Shown piece by piece: positions 19,700 through 29,657 of a DNA stretch of 44,378 nucleotides (the stretch's first letter is position 1; each line of letters begins with the position of its first letter). The position numbers were made by a program, and so were the translations under genes. Source of the DNA: Nanobdellota archaeon (GTDB taxonomy: Archaea; Nanobdellota; Nanobdellia; Pacearchaeales; GW2011-AR1); contig JAQICZ010000034.1 of the NCBI GenBank assembly GCA_027858295.1, positions 1 through 44,378 of the forward strand, read 5' to 3'. A model generated the notes under the pieces. The model ran no database searches and was not told where the DNA came from. It was given only the letters and a program-made list of their open reading frames with translations.

Positions 19700-19763
19700 A
19701 ACATATATTTTTAAATTCAGGAATTTATTGTTAATTATTGAAATTGGTACAATTTAGATTAAA

Positions 19764-20096
19764 ATGAAAAAAAACTTTTCTTATGATGACATTGGTGATA
19801 GTATAATTATATCAAATAAAGCAGATAATGAAAAAGTTAAGAGGAATTTTATGTTTGATAGTTTGATTTTGAGTATGACTAATTCTGGGAAGATTGTTGG
19901 TCTTGAGATTCAAGATTTTTCTAATTTTCTGAAGGAGTCTGGAGTTAATGAGTCCGTATTAGATTCTATTGAGAATGTTGTTTTGGAAGTTGTGGAGAAG
20001 AAGGAATTGGTTTTGATTAAGTTTATTATTACCAGTCACGGTAAGGAGCAGGTTATACCTGTTACGAGATTACCTATTCAAATGATTCCTAATTAA
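19764..20096 (+). CDS. DUF2283-like protein
   Basis: FSYDDIGDSIIISN...DSLILSMTNSGKIVGLEIQDFSNFL. Confidence 0.7.
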   Translation: MKKNFSYDDIGDSIIISNKADNEKVKRNFMFDSLILSMTNSGKIVGLEIQDFSNFLKESGVNESVLDSIENVVLEVVEKKELVLIKFIITSHGKEQVIPVTRLPIQMIPN

Positions 20097-20475
20097 TTTT
20101 TCTAAATCTTTTCATCATTTTTTTCTTAAAATCGTTGATGTTTGTGTATGTGAAAAATCCATTGATTAGATATGGTGGTTCTTCGTTGAAATTTATTGAG
20201 ATAACTGCTCTTTTGTATTTATCTAGAAAATAATGAAAATCATAATTTTCAAGCATTTTGCCACTTCTATGTTTTCTTCTTCTGAGACAGATTAATTTGA
20301 TTCTATCGGTTTGTGGATATATTTTTTCAAGTTCTTTTTCGTTTGTATCTTTTTCTAATAATGAGAATTCGTAATGAGGGCTTTTTTTGAGATTGTTAAA
20401 GGGGGTTGTTTTGATAAAGGAGCAAATCTTTTTTATTTTTTCATCCTCTTCATAGATTTCTTTTATCTCATCCAT
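20089..20475 (-). CDS. Hypothetical protein
   Basis: 128-aa ORF converging with the DUF2283-like gene, 8-nt overlap. Confidence 0.55.
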   Translation of the reverse strand: MDEIKEIYEEDEKIKKICSFIKTTPFNNLKKSPHYEFSLLEKDTNEKELEKIYPQTDRIKLICLRRRKHRSGKMLENYDFHYFLDKYKRAVISINFNEEPPYLINGFFTYTNINDFKKKMMKRFRKIN

Positions 20476-20641
20476 AATTTAGTCAAGGAATCCTTTTTTA
20501 TAAATATGGGGGCACAGAATATAGAATATTGTATATTTGTTTCGCTTAGGCTAAGTTATTAGGGCAGATTAGTAAAAGGCAGTTGAGTTAATGTTAGGGC
20601 ATACTTGGTTGGAGGATTACAATAAAATATTTTGTTCTTTT

Positions 20642-21226
20642 TTATATGTCTAAAATACTGCAAATAACATCGTCCTTGATTTCAATACTTTCAATAATAT
20701 CATATGCTCTTTTGAGTCCAATAAATTGCCTTTCCACAGCTTTTATTTTCTCTGATTCTTCTTTTCCAAAAAGTTTCCCAAAGACCTTTTCTGTAATTGC
20801 ATTTACTAGAACATGAACTTTTGTTTTAATATTCTCATCTGGGAATTTATTGTCCAAAGCTACATACACTTGCTTTAACTCCTCTTCATTTTGTAAAAAT
20901 ATCTCATGAACTGCCTCATGGATGAGAGTCTTTACTACCCTATTTTTATTTTCAGAAATTCTAATTGTCAATGGGTCTGAAAATCCAGTAACTTTTAAAT
21001 TTGAAACGAAATAAATTTTAACCTTTTTGTTTCTCCATTTTAAATTAGAATGAAATGCTATGGCGTCTAAAATTTCATCTTCTTTAGGATCCCATACTTT
21101 GGAAAGTTGTTCTATAAAATTTTCAACTATTTGTTTATTCTCTTGTCTATTATATTCTTTTCCTAATGCTAATGCCCAATTTTTATCATAAATTGTCGAA
21201 TACTTGAAAACAAATTCTCGTTCCAT
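20642..21226 (-). CDS. Small putative zinc metallopeptidase
   Basis: VVKTLIHEAVHEIFLQNEEEL: HExxH motif in a helix-like context. Confidence 0.6.
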   Translation of the reverse strand: MEREFVFKYSTIYDKNWALALGKEYNRQENKQIVENFIEQLSKVWDPKEDEILDAIAFHSNLKWRNKKVKIYFVSNLKVTGFSDPLTIRISENKNRVVKTLIHEAVHEIFLQNEEELKQVYVALDNKFPDENIKTKVHVLVNAITEKVFGKLFGKEESEKIKAVERQFIGLKRAYDIIESIEIKDDVICSILDI

Positions 21227-21476
21227 ACAAAATAGAGGAAGTATTTTATTATAAGTATTTGTTTTAGAATAAGATTGATAATATTAGTGCTGCGCGAGCT
21301 GGACCTGCTTAAATGAGTGAGAGTAGGATATGAATGGTGGGAATTGATTGCTGAGGGTAGATTGATATGTATAATTTGTCTAGGGCAAGTTGAATTAGTC
21401 GCTCCGCTGGGGGCATTGGTTGAGTTTGATTTTTTGGTGAATATTTGATTGTTTTAATGTTAAATTTTAAATATGC

Positions 21477-22292
21477 TTGAAATATAGTAAGATTATGTTA
21501 GGCAAAGACCACATTGGAATAAGCATGGCTTTTATGATTCCATTTTTAATTCCATTATTATTTCTGAACATTGGGGATATAGTTTTTGTTATAACAATAA
21601 TGGCTTCTGTGTTTGTGGGGTCTTTAATTCCAGATTCTGATTGTGGAGGAAGAGCAACAATCTACTACAAATTTCCATTAGTGCATAAATTTATGGATAA
21701 AGTTGTGGGGAAATTGATAGTATTTTCATTTAATAACTTAATATCCAAAAAGAAAATTAGTGTTGAGCATAAAGTTGGCGATGAGCATAGAGGAATAATA
21801 CATTCTCCGATAGGGGTTTTGCTTACATCAATAATGATTAGCCTGCCTATCATCATAGTAACTTTAATATTAAGAATATTTTATTGGAAAATTCAACTTG
21901 CTATATTCTTAGGTTTGATTGCGGGACAACTATTGCATTTACTGGAAGACAGCTGTACAATCTCAGGAATTAATTGGGCATTCCCATTTGGGAATAGACC
22001 ATTGAAAGGCAAAATACATACGTTTTTCAAAAATCCAGAACTAAGAGATATTAGACCATTATTTTTTGCAGGGATATTCCATCTGCTAACAATTTTGTTA
22101 GTAATAGGACTTGCAACTAATTTTTTAAGTGACTTGTCATTATTTATTCTAGATTTGATTATTATTGGGTATGAGATAATTGCAATTTTTGCAATCATTG
22201 GAATTTCAAAAACAAATGAATCTCAATGGTTAGTTCATAGGAAAATTGAGCAAAAGGTTAGAAAAAAGTTTAAGGAAGTTTTTAGCTCATAA
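21477..22292 (+). CDS. Membrane-bound metal-dependent hydrolase-like (YdjM/DUF457-like)
   Basis: Multi-TM; VGSLIPDSDCGGR...EHRGIIHSPIGVLL...GQLLHLLEDSCTISGINWAFPF. Confidence 0.75.
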   Translation: MKYSKIMLGKDHIGISMAFMIPFLIPLLFLNIGDIVFVITIMASVFVGSLIPDSDCGGRATIYYKFPLVHKFMDKVVGKLIVFSFNNLISKKKISVEHKVGDEHRGIIHSPIGVLLTSIMISLPIIIVTLILRIFYWKIQLAIFLGLIAGQLLHLLEDSCTISGINWAFPFGNRPLKGKIHTFFKNPELRDIRPLFFAGIFHLLTILLVIGLATNFLSDLSLFILDLIIIGYEIIAIFAIIGISKTNESQWLVHRKIEQKVRKKFKEVFSS

Positions 22293-22353
22293 TTTATGGA
22301 TTCTTTTGTCCTTAACCCCCAACTTTTATTAACCACCACCACTTATTTTTTTT

Positions 22354-23160
22354 ATGAAAGAGATATCTATTGTTTTTATGTTGGCAGGAATGTCGAGTCG
22401 TTTTGGTGGAAGAGCTAAGGCGTTTGCTGATGTTGGTCCGAATGGTGAGAATTTACTTGAGTATTCTTTGAATCAGGCGCTTAAGGCTGGGTTTAGGAAG
22501 ATTATTTTTATTGTGAGTCCGAAGACTGAGAAGTTGTTTGTTGATTATTATGGGAATTCATACAAGGGTGTGCCGATTGTTTATGCTTTGCAGGAATATG
22601 ATGAGGAAACTCGTGATAGGCCTTGGGGGACTAATGATGCTTTATGTTCTGCTCGTGATTTGATTGAGGGGCCGTTTGTTATTTGTAATGGTGATGATAT
22701 TTATGGTGAGAATGCTTTCAAGGAGCTTTATGATCATTTGCAATCGAGTGAAGAAGATGCTACTATTGGATACAAACTAGGGAAGGTTCTTTCGGATGCT
22801 GGAAGTGTTAATCGTGGAATTTTTGAGACGAAGGATGGTTATATTAAAACGGTGACTGAAACTCTTGGAATTACTCGTGAAAAGATGTCGGAGATGGGAC
22901 TTAATGATGATGATTTGTGTAGTATGAATTTGTTTGGATTACAGAAGGGAACTCTTGATTTGCTTTATGATAAACTGATTCATTTTAAGCTGACTCATGC
23001 TGATGACCGGAATATTGAATGTTATTTGCCTCATGAGCTGAATTCTTTGATTGCTGAGGGAAAGATTAAGATGAGGCTTTATGAGACTGATGATTTGTGG
23101 ATTGGGGTAACTGTACCGGAAGACGAGCAAATAGTTCGTGGTATTTTAGCCAAGCTTTGA
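22354..23160 (+). CDS. Sugar nucleotidyltransferase (NTP_transferase family)
   Basis: MLAGMSSRFGGRAKAFADVGPNGENLLEYSL...PFVICNGDDIYG. Confidence 0.9.
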   Translation: MKEISIVFMLAGMSSRFGGRAKAFADVGPNGENLLEYSLNQALKAGFRKIIFIVSPKTEKLFVDYYGNSYKGVPIVYALQEYDEETRDRPWGTNDALCSARDLIEGPFVICNGDDIYGENAFKELYDHLQSSEEDATIGYKLGKVLSDAGSVNRGIFETKDGYIKTVTETLGITREKMSEMGLNDDDLCSMNLFGLQKGTLDLLYDKLIHFKLTHADDRNIECYLPHELNSLIAEGKIKMRLYETDDLWIGVTVPEDEQIVRGILAKL

Positions 23161-23266
23161 TTATTTTGAAACAGAAGGCAAATTAATATGTTGAATTATT
23201 CGTTCGCACTGCGTGCATGTAAAATATAATAATTGCTAGTTTTAATCTAATAATACTGGTTGGAAA

Positions 23267-23659
23267 CTAATTTTCTGAGAATTTTTTATAGGCATCTTGA
23301 GTTTGACCTAGAGTATATTTATTGAAGAAGTATCCCATGAGGGCTTCAACATTTTTTTCTGCTTTTGCTATTTGTATTGAGTTTGGTTTAGTGTAAATAT
23401 ATGATTGGTTTGCTACTAGGAGGTCTTTTATTGGCCCTATTGCTTCGAGGGTATTTGGCTTCAGCTCGATCAATCCTTTTTCTAAATTGATGATTTTTTT
23501 CATGCATTCTCTTGTTCTATTAGACATGCTCTCTCTGGGGAAAGTGCCTTTATAAAAATTGTGGGCGTCGAGGACGAATTCAGATTTAATATTATAAATA
23601 TGTGCCCATACCGATATATTTATATATTTGTGCCCACATAAAATTAAATGGTATATCAT
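23267..23659 (-). CDS. Hypothetical protein divergent from Fic; real start probably downstream of 23659
   Basis: ORF with plausible coding sequence from SNRTRECMKKIINLEK onward. Confidence 0.5.
   Translation of the reverse strand: MIYHLILCGHKYINISVWAHIYNIKSEFVLDAHNFYKGTFPRESMSNRTRECMKKIINLEKGLIELKPNTLEAIGPIKDLLVANQSYIYTKPNSIQIAKAEKNVEALMGYFFNKYTLGQTQDAYKKFSEN
23601..23636. promoter_or_regulatory. TATA box bracketed by direct repeats TGTGCCCA
   Basis: TGTGCCCA at 23601-23608 and 23629-23636 on either side of a TATATTTATATATT core; Fic ATG at 23648. Confidence 0.6.
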
Positions 23660-24550
23660 GAAGTACGTGAAGCGAATGGAAAGATGGCAAATTATTTGAT
23701 TCAGAATAAACGAGTTAATGGGAAGTTTAAGAAAACGGCGAAGTTTGTTGGCTATGGAGAGATTTCGAAAAGTAGAATATCAAAATTGAAGGAATCTTTT
23801 GAGGAATATTTGAGGCGAGAGACGTTGTATAAGAATCTAACAAAAGAGCAAGTTGAGAGAGTTGATGAATTGTCTAAGATTTATTTGAAGGGGAAGAAAA
23901 GGTATGATAAAAGAAATTTTGATGAATCATTTTTTACTGAATTGACTTATGACTCGAATGCGATTGAGGGTAGTACTTTAACATTACAAGAAACTTCTTT
24001 GGTGATTAATGATGGCATTGTGCCGAAGGGAAAATCTGTTAGGGAGATATATGAAGCGAAAAATCATTTGGAGGCGATAATATTTATTCAAGAACATGAG
24101 GGAGCTTTGAATGAGTTGTTTATTTTAAAATTGCATAAACTAATATTAAAAGAAATATTTTCTAGATATGCTGGAGTTTATCGGGATAGGAATGTTCGAA
24201 TTCAAGGTAGTTCTGTGAAACTTCCGAATTATGACAAAGTTCCTCAACTAATGAAAAATTTGATTTACTGGTATAATAAAAACAAGAAGACAGCTCATCC
24301 ATTTGAGCTTGCGATTATTTTTTCTATGAAATTTGTTACGATTCATCCTTTTATTGATGGGAATGGTCGAGTATCTAGACTACTTATGAATTTTATTTTG
24401 AATCGATTTAATCAGCCTTGGATAAATATAAGGTTCAGGAATAGAGAGGAGTATATTGGAGCTGTGGAACTTGGGAATAAAGAGAAATATGAGAAAATGA
24501 TTGAGTTCTCCATAGAACAGTTAGAAGAAAATATTCGGGATTTATTTTAA
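23648..24550 (+). CDS. Fic domain protein (putative AMP-transferase) with N-terminal autoinhibitory motif
   Basis: HPFIDGNGRVSRLL (HPFxxGNGRxxR) and SNAIEGS ((S/T)xxxE(G/N)) inhibitory helix motif. Confidence 0.93.
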   Translation: MVYHEVREANGKMANYLIQNKRVNGKFKKTAKFVGYGEISKSRISKLKESFEEYLRRETLYKNLTKEQVERVDELSKIYLKGKKRYDKRNFDESFFTELTYDSNAIEGSTLTLQETSLVINDGIVPKGKSVREIYEAKNHLEAIIFIQEHEGALNELFILKLHKLILKEIFSRYAGVYRDRNVRIQGSSVKLPNYDKVPQLMKNLIYWYNKNKKTAHPFELAIIFSMKFVTIHPFIDGNGRVSRLLMNFILNRFNQPWINIRFRNREEYIGAVELGNKEKYEKMIEFSIEQLEENIRDLF

Positions 24551-24560
24551 ATTGTTAATA

Positions 24561-25319
24561 TCATCCAAAAATATTATTTAGTAATAATAATATTCCAAGA
24601 CCTGTTACGATAAACCCGACATACAGGTTTAATCTTTTTTCGTCTAGCTTGTTTGCAAACTTGGATGCCACAAAGGCTCCTATTATTCCTCCGGCTCCCC
24701 CGAGGATTAGAGCTGTCATTGAGAATGGCATATTGACATAATGAGAAATTCCTCCGAATAGGGCTATAAAAATCATCAGAAAGACAGAGGTTCCAATGGC
24801 TTTATGGGTATTATAATTTAAGATAACAATTAAAGTTAATAGAATCATAATACCTCCTCCTGCACCAAATATTCCTGAGACTGTTCCTATTAGTAAACCG
24901 ATTAATATTAGAGAAGGCGTTTTGTATTTTTCTAAGAATAAGTCTTTTTTTGTTCCTGCCCTGTCTTTCTTTACCATTATTGAAATTCCTCCTAGAATAA
25001 TTCCTATACCTGTTAGGAATCCTAGGTGCCCAGAAGGTATGCTTTTTGAAAAATAGCTTGCGGCTATTACTGCAAATAATGCAGAGAATAATAGGACTAG
25101 GCTTGGCTTTATTTTTAGTTGCCCGTGTTTGTGATAGACTAAGGCTGCAGAACTGGAGGCGAAGACATCAATTAACAAAGATATGCCTATTGCGAGGTAG
25201 GCTGGGTAATTTAGGAAAACGATTAGAAGTGGGGCTGCTACCATTATGGCACTTGCTCCGACCAAACCAGTTACTATTCCGGCACCGATTCCTGCTAATA
25301 AAAAGACTAATATTTCCAT
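24561..25319 (-). CDS. TauE/SafE (COG0730) family permease
   Basis: AGIGAGIVTGLVGASAIMVAAPLLI...LLIGTVSGIFGAGGGIMILLTLI. Confidence 0.9.
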   Translation of the reverse strand: MEILVFLLAGIGAGIVTGLVGASAIMVAAPLLIVFLNYPAYLAIGISLLIDVFASSSAALVYHKHGQLKIKPSLVLLFSALFAVIAASYFSKSIPSGHLGFLTGIGIILGGISIMVKKDRAGTKKDLFLEKYKTPSLILIGLLIGTVSGIFGAGGGIMILLTLIVILNYNTHKAIGTSVFLMIFIALFGGISHYVNMPFSMTALILGGAGGIIGAFVASKFANKLDEKRLNLYVGFIVTGLGILLLLNNIFG

Positions 25320-25409
25320 GTTACCCTAGACCACAAGTAAAAATCCGTTTATTAGTTTGTTGATTGGGAATTGTTGTAACGAAACCCCTTTAAATTACTA
25401 AAGATTACT

Positions 25410-26087
25410 ATGAATATGTGGGTGTTAAAATTTAATGCGAAAGAGAAGTGGAATATGTATAATTCTCGTGCTGTGAAGTTTAATGTTGAAATGCAGCTAT
25501 ATTCACGTAATTATTATATTGAAAATAAGAAAGTATTTTTTATTAATTCTGCAATTGTGCTTGGAGAAGAAGAAAATAAAAAAAAGTTTTTTGATGATTT
25601 TAAAAAAGATAAAAAAATAGAGAAATTAGAAATACAAGGAGATTATTTTATATCTATATATTCTGAATCTTATCCAAGTAGAAGAGCTAGTTTGGTTATG
25701 ACTGCATATAATCCCAAGCTAATTTTTATTGAGCCTTCTTTTATTGATCATGGAGGGTGGGAACATTGGAATATTGGGTCGTTTGACAGGAAAGATTTAG
25801 AAAAACTACTTGAAGAAGTTGAAAAGCTAGGTGATTTAAATTTTGAATTAATTCATTTTAAAGAAAAGAAAGAAATTGAAATGAAAACATTTTCTGCTTT
25901 TCCTAAATTGACTGATAAACAGAAGGCTGTTTTTGACTTGGCTGTTTCTAGTGGGTATTATGGTTATCCCCGTAAAGCCAAACTACAAGATTTAGCGAAG
26001 AAAGCTGGGATTAGCTTGTCTACTTTTCAATTTCATTTGGCTAAGGCTGAAGGAAAGTTAATGCCGTTTTTCTCTAAGAAAGTTTAG
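25410..26087 (+). CDS. HTH_10 (bacterio-opsin activator type) regulator
   Basis: FPKLTDKQKAVFDLAVSSGYYGYPRKAKLQDLAKKAGISLSTFQFHLAKAEGKLMPFF. Confidence 0.85.
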   Translation: MNMWVLKFNAKEKWNMYNSRAVKFNVEMQLYSRNYYIENKKVFFINSAIVLGEEENKKKFFDDFKKDKKIEKLEIQGDYFISIYSESYPSRRASLVMTAYNPKLIFIEPSFIDHGGWEHWNIGSFDRKDLEKLLEEVEKLGDLNFELIHFKEKKEIEMKTFSAFPKLTDKQKAVFDLAVSSGYYGYPRKAKLQDLAKKAGISLSTFQFHLAKAEGKLMPFFSKKV

Positions 26088-26325
26088 GGTGAGTATTGTC
26101 GCTTCGCGTTATTGATAAGGGGCAAGTTGAGTTATTCCTCGCGGTGCGTGCATTGGTTGAGTTAATTGGCATAGAAGTTTTTTGAGTGTGTTTTTAAAAA
26201 CTTTGTCGCTTCGCGTTATAGGTAAAAGGCAGGTTGAATTATCGCCTCTGGCAGTGGCAAATATTGTTGAGCATTGTCAAATTGAGACTTATAAATAAAG
26301 GGATTAATAGCAGAAGACTAATTTA

Positions 26326-26859
26326 TTATTTCAACAACTTCCTCATTTCAAAATTGAATTCTTTTGCTCTTTGTACAGATGTTTTGGCTTTTCTTTCTTT
26401 GATGTCTTCACTAATTTCATATTGAAATATTGCTCTTTTATTCCTTTCATTTGAATAACTCTTTATTATTTCTGTTGCTTTTGATGATGAGATTGAAAGA
26501 ACGTCCTCCATTATCTTTCCATATTCTGACAAGAGTTCTTTTCTTAGATTTTTTAAGACTAAAGTGATTAGGGCTTCATTTGTTACTGCGTGAACAGATT
26601 CTTTTCCTATTCTGTAACCCATATTAAGAAGTACGGCATTTGCCATGTAAAACATTGAGTAATAGGAAGATACTATAACCCAGAGATAAGGCTTTAGTTT
26701 TTCGTCGTTTAGTAATTTTATTGCAACCTTTAGTGATAGGTCTGCATTATTTAGATACATTTGGAAGGCTGTTTCATTTTTTTCTCTTTTAAGCAAGCCT
26801 TCTTTTAGAAATCTGTCGAAACTTCTTTTTGCTATCTTTATTCTTTTCTCATCAATCAT
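26326..26859 (-). CDS. HEPN domain protein (TA toxin candidate)
   Basis: SSYYSMFYMANAVLLNMGYRIGKESVHAV; Rx6H pattern; overlaps MNT gene by 8 nt. Confidence 0.8.
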   Translation of the reverse strand: MIDEKRIKIAKRSFDRFLKEGLLKREKNETAFQMYLNNADLSLKVAIKLLNDEKLKPYLWVIVSSYYSMFYMANAVLLNMGYRIGKESVHAVTNEALITLVLKNLRKELLSEYGKIMEDVLSISSSKATEIIKSYSNERNKRAIFQYEISEDIKERKAKTSVQRAKEFNFEMRKLLK

Positions 26860-27427
26860 TTTTTATTAATTCGTAATATGCTTCTATGTTATATAAAATT
26901 ACATTATTTCTTACTATTTCTTTGACGAGATTTTCTTTTTTTGAATCTAACATATCACTCCATTCTTTTTCTGCAAATAGATGATAGTCTATGTCAAAAG
27001 GGATTGTTTCAAGGAGATTGGTTAAATCTTCTTCTTCTATATTATCTGAAATAAAAAGTAGGTCAATGTCTGACTTCTTGTTTTGCTTTGTTTTTGCGAA
27101 AGATCCGAATAGGAGGAGGATGTATTGAGTTGTATTTATGTTAGATTTTATTATATTTAGAAGTGTATTGATGTTTTTGTTTTCCATTGCTTTTTCTTTT
27201 CTTTCTGTTTCTGCTAGAAAGATTTCTTTTGAGAACTTTTTATTTAATGTTAGTATTGTTGATTTGCCTATTGTTCTGGCTTGGACTCTCTGAAGTTGGA
27301 TTAATGATTGTGTTGCTTTATGTGTTATTCTATAGTCTGACTTAATTTCTTTTGAAAGCTCTCTGATTGAATATTCTTTTTCTTTGTTTTCTATAAGTTT
27401 CTTTAGGATTTTTATTTCGGTTTTCAT
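26852..27427 (-). CDS. MNT nucleotidyltransferase with N-terminal winged HTH
   Basis: LLFGSFAKTKQNKKSDIDLLFIS plus wHTH-like start. Confidence 0.88.
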   Translation of the reverse strand: MKTEIKILKKLIENKEKEYSIRELSKEIKSDYRITHKATQSLIQLQRVQARTIGKSTILTLNKKFSKEIFLAETERKEKAMENKNINTLLNIIKSNINTTQYILLLFGSFAKTKQNKKSDIDLLFISDNIEEEDLTNLLETIPFDIDYHLFAEKEWSDMLDSKKENLVKEIVRNNVILYNIEAYYELIKND

Positions 27428-27746
27428 TATGTATGTAAGTGCATAGTATTATGTATTTATATACTTAATGGGTAGTTTGTCGCTTCGCGTTATTGGGGAG
27501 GGGGATGAGTTGAGTTATCCCCTCCGCTGGGGTATTGGTTGAGTTAATTGACAGAAAAGTTAATGTAAGTATTTGTTAGATATGAGACTAACTCTATTGT
27601 TTAAATTTTGGAACTACTTCCTAAAATTTAGTCTACTCATTCTGTGAAACAGGTGTTTTTTTATTGAAGTAGGCTATCTCATTACATCTAGTTATTTTGA
27701 CTTTTATTGAGGATGAAGCCTATTTGTTTCTAAATTATGCTTTTTG

Positions 27747-27813
27747 TATATCGGAATATTCCGATATAAATTATATCTATTACTTTATTGTTACTATGCT
27801 ATGATAGCAACAA
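27747..27813. promoter_or_regulatory. Two dyads upstream of the 27814 gene
   Basis: Perfect 22-nt palindrome TATATCGGAATATTCCGATATA (27747-27768); TTGTTaCTATgctatgATAGcAACAA (27788-27813). Confidence 0.6.
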
Positions 27814-28461
27814 ATGAAGGGTTATTCTTCATCGTTATCTAAAACAAAAACTCAAGAAAACGAGATTAAAAAACGGGAAAGAAAAATGGAAACATTACAT
27901 AAGACAATAAAACAAACAGCAAAGAGATATGCTTTGCCTGCAATTGTAGTTGGGAGTTTAGCTTTAGGTAGTTGCTCAAATAAAGAAGCAAATTATTTGC
28001 CCATTAATGAGAACTTGTCAAATAAATTGAAAACCGAACAAAGAGCTTACCTGGATTCTGTTTCAAGAGAAGCAGGAAAAGATTTAGAACTTGCCGTAGA
28101 AAGTTTTAATCAAGGAATTGCTGACAAAATCTACACTGTAAAAGAGATGACTGAGACATTATCTCATTACAATAAAGCTGACAGTTTGTATGACGCAGGG
28201 AAGGATTTTGCAAAAGAAATTGGTATGGATTATGAAACTATGCCAAAAGATGCGAAGCATGTTCAAGGAGAGTTGGAAAAGGTTGTTAATGGAATTGACT
28301 TTGGACAAGCAAAAGTTGAAAACAAATTGAATAAAAGCGGAATCAATGTGGATGTTGAAAATCCTCAAACAAAAATGGAAGCAAATATGGCCATAACGGG
28401 AATTGCCTCATTTCTAATTGGACTCGGTTTATTGTATCATTTAAAACGGCATAAAGAATAA
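27814..28461 (+). CDS. Lipoprotein-like protein with C-terminal TM; start may be the internal Met at about 27886
   Basis: ALPAIVVGSLALGSCSNKE lipobox-like; C-terminal ITGIASFLIGLGLLYHLKRHKE. Confidence 0.65.
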   Translation: MKGYSSSLSKTKTQENEIKKRERKMETLHKTIKQTAKRYALPAIVVGSLALGSCSNKEANYLPINENLSNKLKTEQRAYLDSVSREAGKDLELAVESFNQGIADKIYTVKEMTETLSHYNKADSLYDAGKDFAKEIGMDYETMPKDAKHVQGELEKVVNGIDFGQAKVENKLNKSGINVDVENPQTKMEANMAITGIASFLIGLGLLYHLKRHKE

Positions 28462-28494
28462 TTAACAAAAGTAAAAAGGAGGATAAAATAAAAA

Positions 28495-29598
28495 ATGAAA
28501 CAAACACAAAAGAAAAAAGTTTTCGGAGTATTGGCTGTGGCTGTATTGATTGCATTGATTTTGATTATTTCTTTTTCTATGACTGGTAATGTTACTGAAA
28601 AAGATAAAGAAGTCATTAAGATTGGTGTTAGCTTGCCTTTATCTGGAGATGTTGCTTTTTTGGGTGAATCTGCAAAGAATGCAATTCTTTTAGCGCAGAG
28701 TGAACTTGGGGAAACTAAGTTTGAATATGTGCTAATTTTTGAAGACAATATGTTTGATGGTAAGCAAGCTGCAACAAATGCTGAGAAATTAATTTCAGTG
28801 AATAATGTTGATGCTATTATTAGTGCTTTTTCTGGTCCTGCAAATGGGATTACTCCTAAATCGGAGCCTGCGAAGGTTATTCATATGAGTATTGCATCTG
28901 ACACTTCTGTTGCTGATGGTCTTTACACATTTGATCATGTAACAACCCCAGAAGAAGAAGTTAGTTTACTAGTTGCAGAAATGCAAAGAAAAGGCATATC
29001 TAAAGTTGCTTACTTTGGGGCTTTGAATGCTGGGGCGACTCCTATCTTGAATGAATTTAAAAGAAGAGCTATTGAGGCAAATATCGAGATTGTTTTGGAA
29101 GATGAATCTCAAATAGGAAATAATGACTTTAAGACTGCACTTATTAAGGCTGAAAAAAAGAATCCAGATGTATATCTGCTTATTCTTGGTTCACCTGGTC
29201 TTGAAACTTTTGCAAAACAAAGTAAGGAGTTAAATCAAAATATTCCTATGGTTGGAATTGAATCATTTGATTTCACAGCTGAAAAAGATTTATTTGAAGG
29301 TCAATGGTATGTAGGATTTGGTGTTGAGAACGCAGAATTTACTGAGAAGTATATTGCAGTTTACGGAGAAAATCCACAAATGTTTGCTGCTGACAACTAT
29401 GATAATTTCAACATCTTGATTAAAGGATATGAATCTTTTAAAGAGAAACCAACAACTACACAGGTTGCAGAAAAGATTTTGACTTTTACAAATATTAACT
29501 CTGCATTTGGACTTATTAGTTCAGATGAGAATGGAGTCTTTACAACAAAGGCTACATTAAGACAGATTGTTAATGGTGAAGTTAAGATTCTTAATTAA
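28495..29598 (+). CDS. ABC transporter substrate-binding protein, LivK/Peripla_BP_6 type (paralog 1)
   Basis: IKIGVSLPLSGDVAFLGESAKNAILLAQSELG...IFEDNMFDGKQAATNAEKLI. Confidence 0.9.
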   Translation: MKQTQKKKVFGVLAVAVLIALILIISFSMTGNVTEKDKEVIKIGVSLPLSGDVAFLGESAKNAILLAQSELGETKFEYVLIFEDNMFDGKQAATNAEKLISVNNVDAIISAFSGPANGITPKSEPAKVIHMSIASDTSVADGLYTFDHVTTPEEEVSLLVAEMQRKGISKVAYFGALNAGATPILNEFKRRAIEANIEIVLEDESQIGNNDFKTALIKAEKKNPDVYLLILGSPGLETFAKQSKELNQNIPMVGIESFDFTAEKDLFEGQWYVGFGVENAEFTEKYIAVYGENPQMFAADNYDNFNILIKGYESFKEKPTTTQVAEKILTFTNINSAFGLISSDENGVFTTKATLRQIVNGEVKILN

Positions 29599-29657
29599 AA
29601 AGAGAAAATAATTTATTTTTATTTTTTGTTTCTCTTTTTTTATTTTTTATTTTTTAT

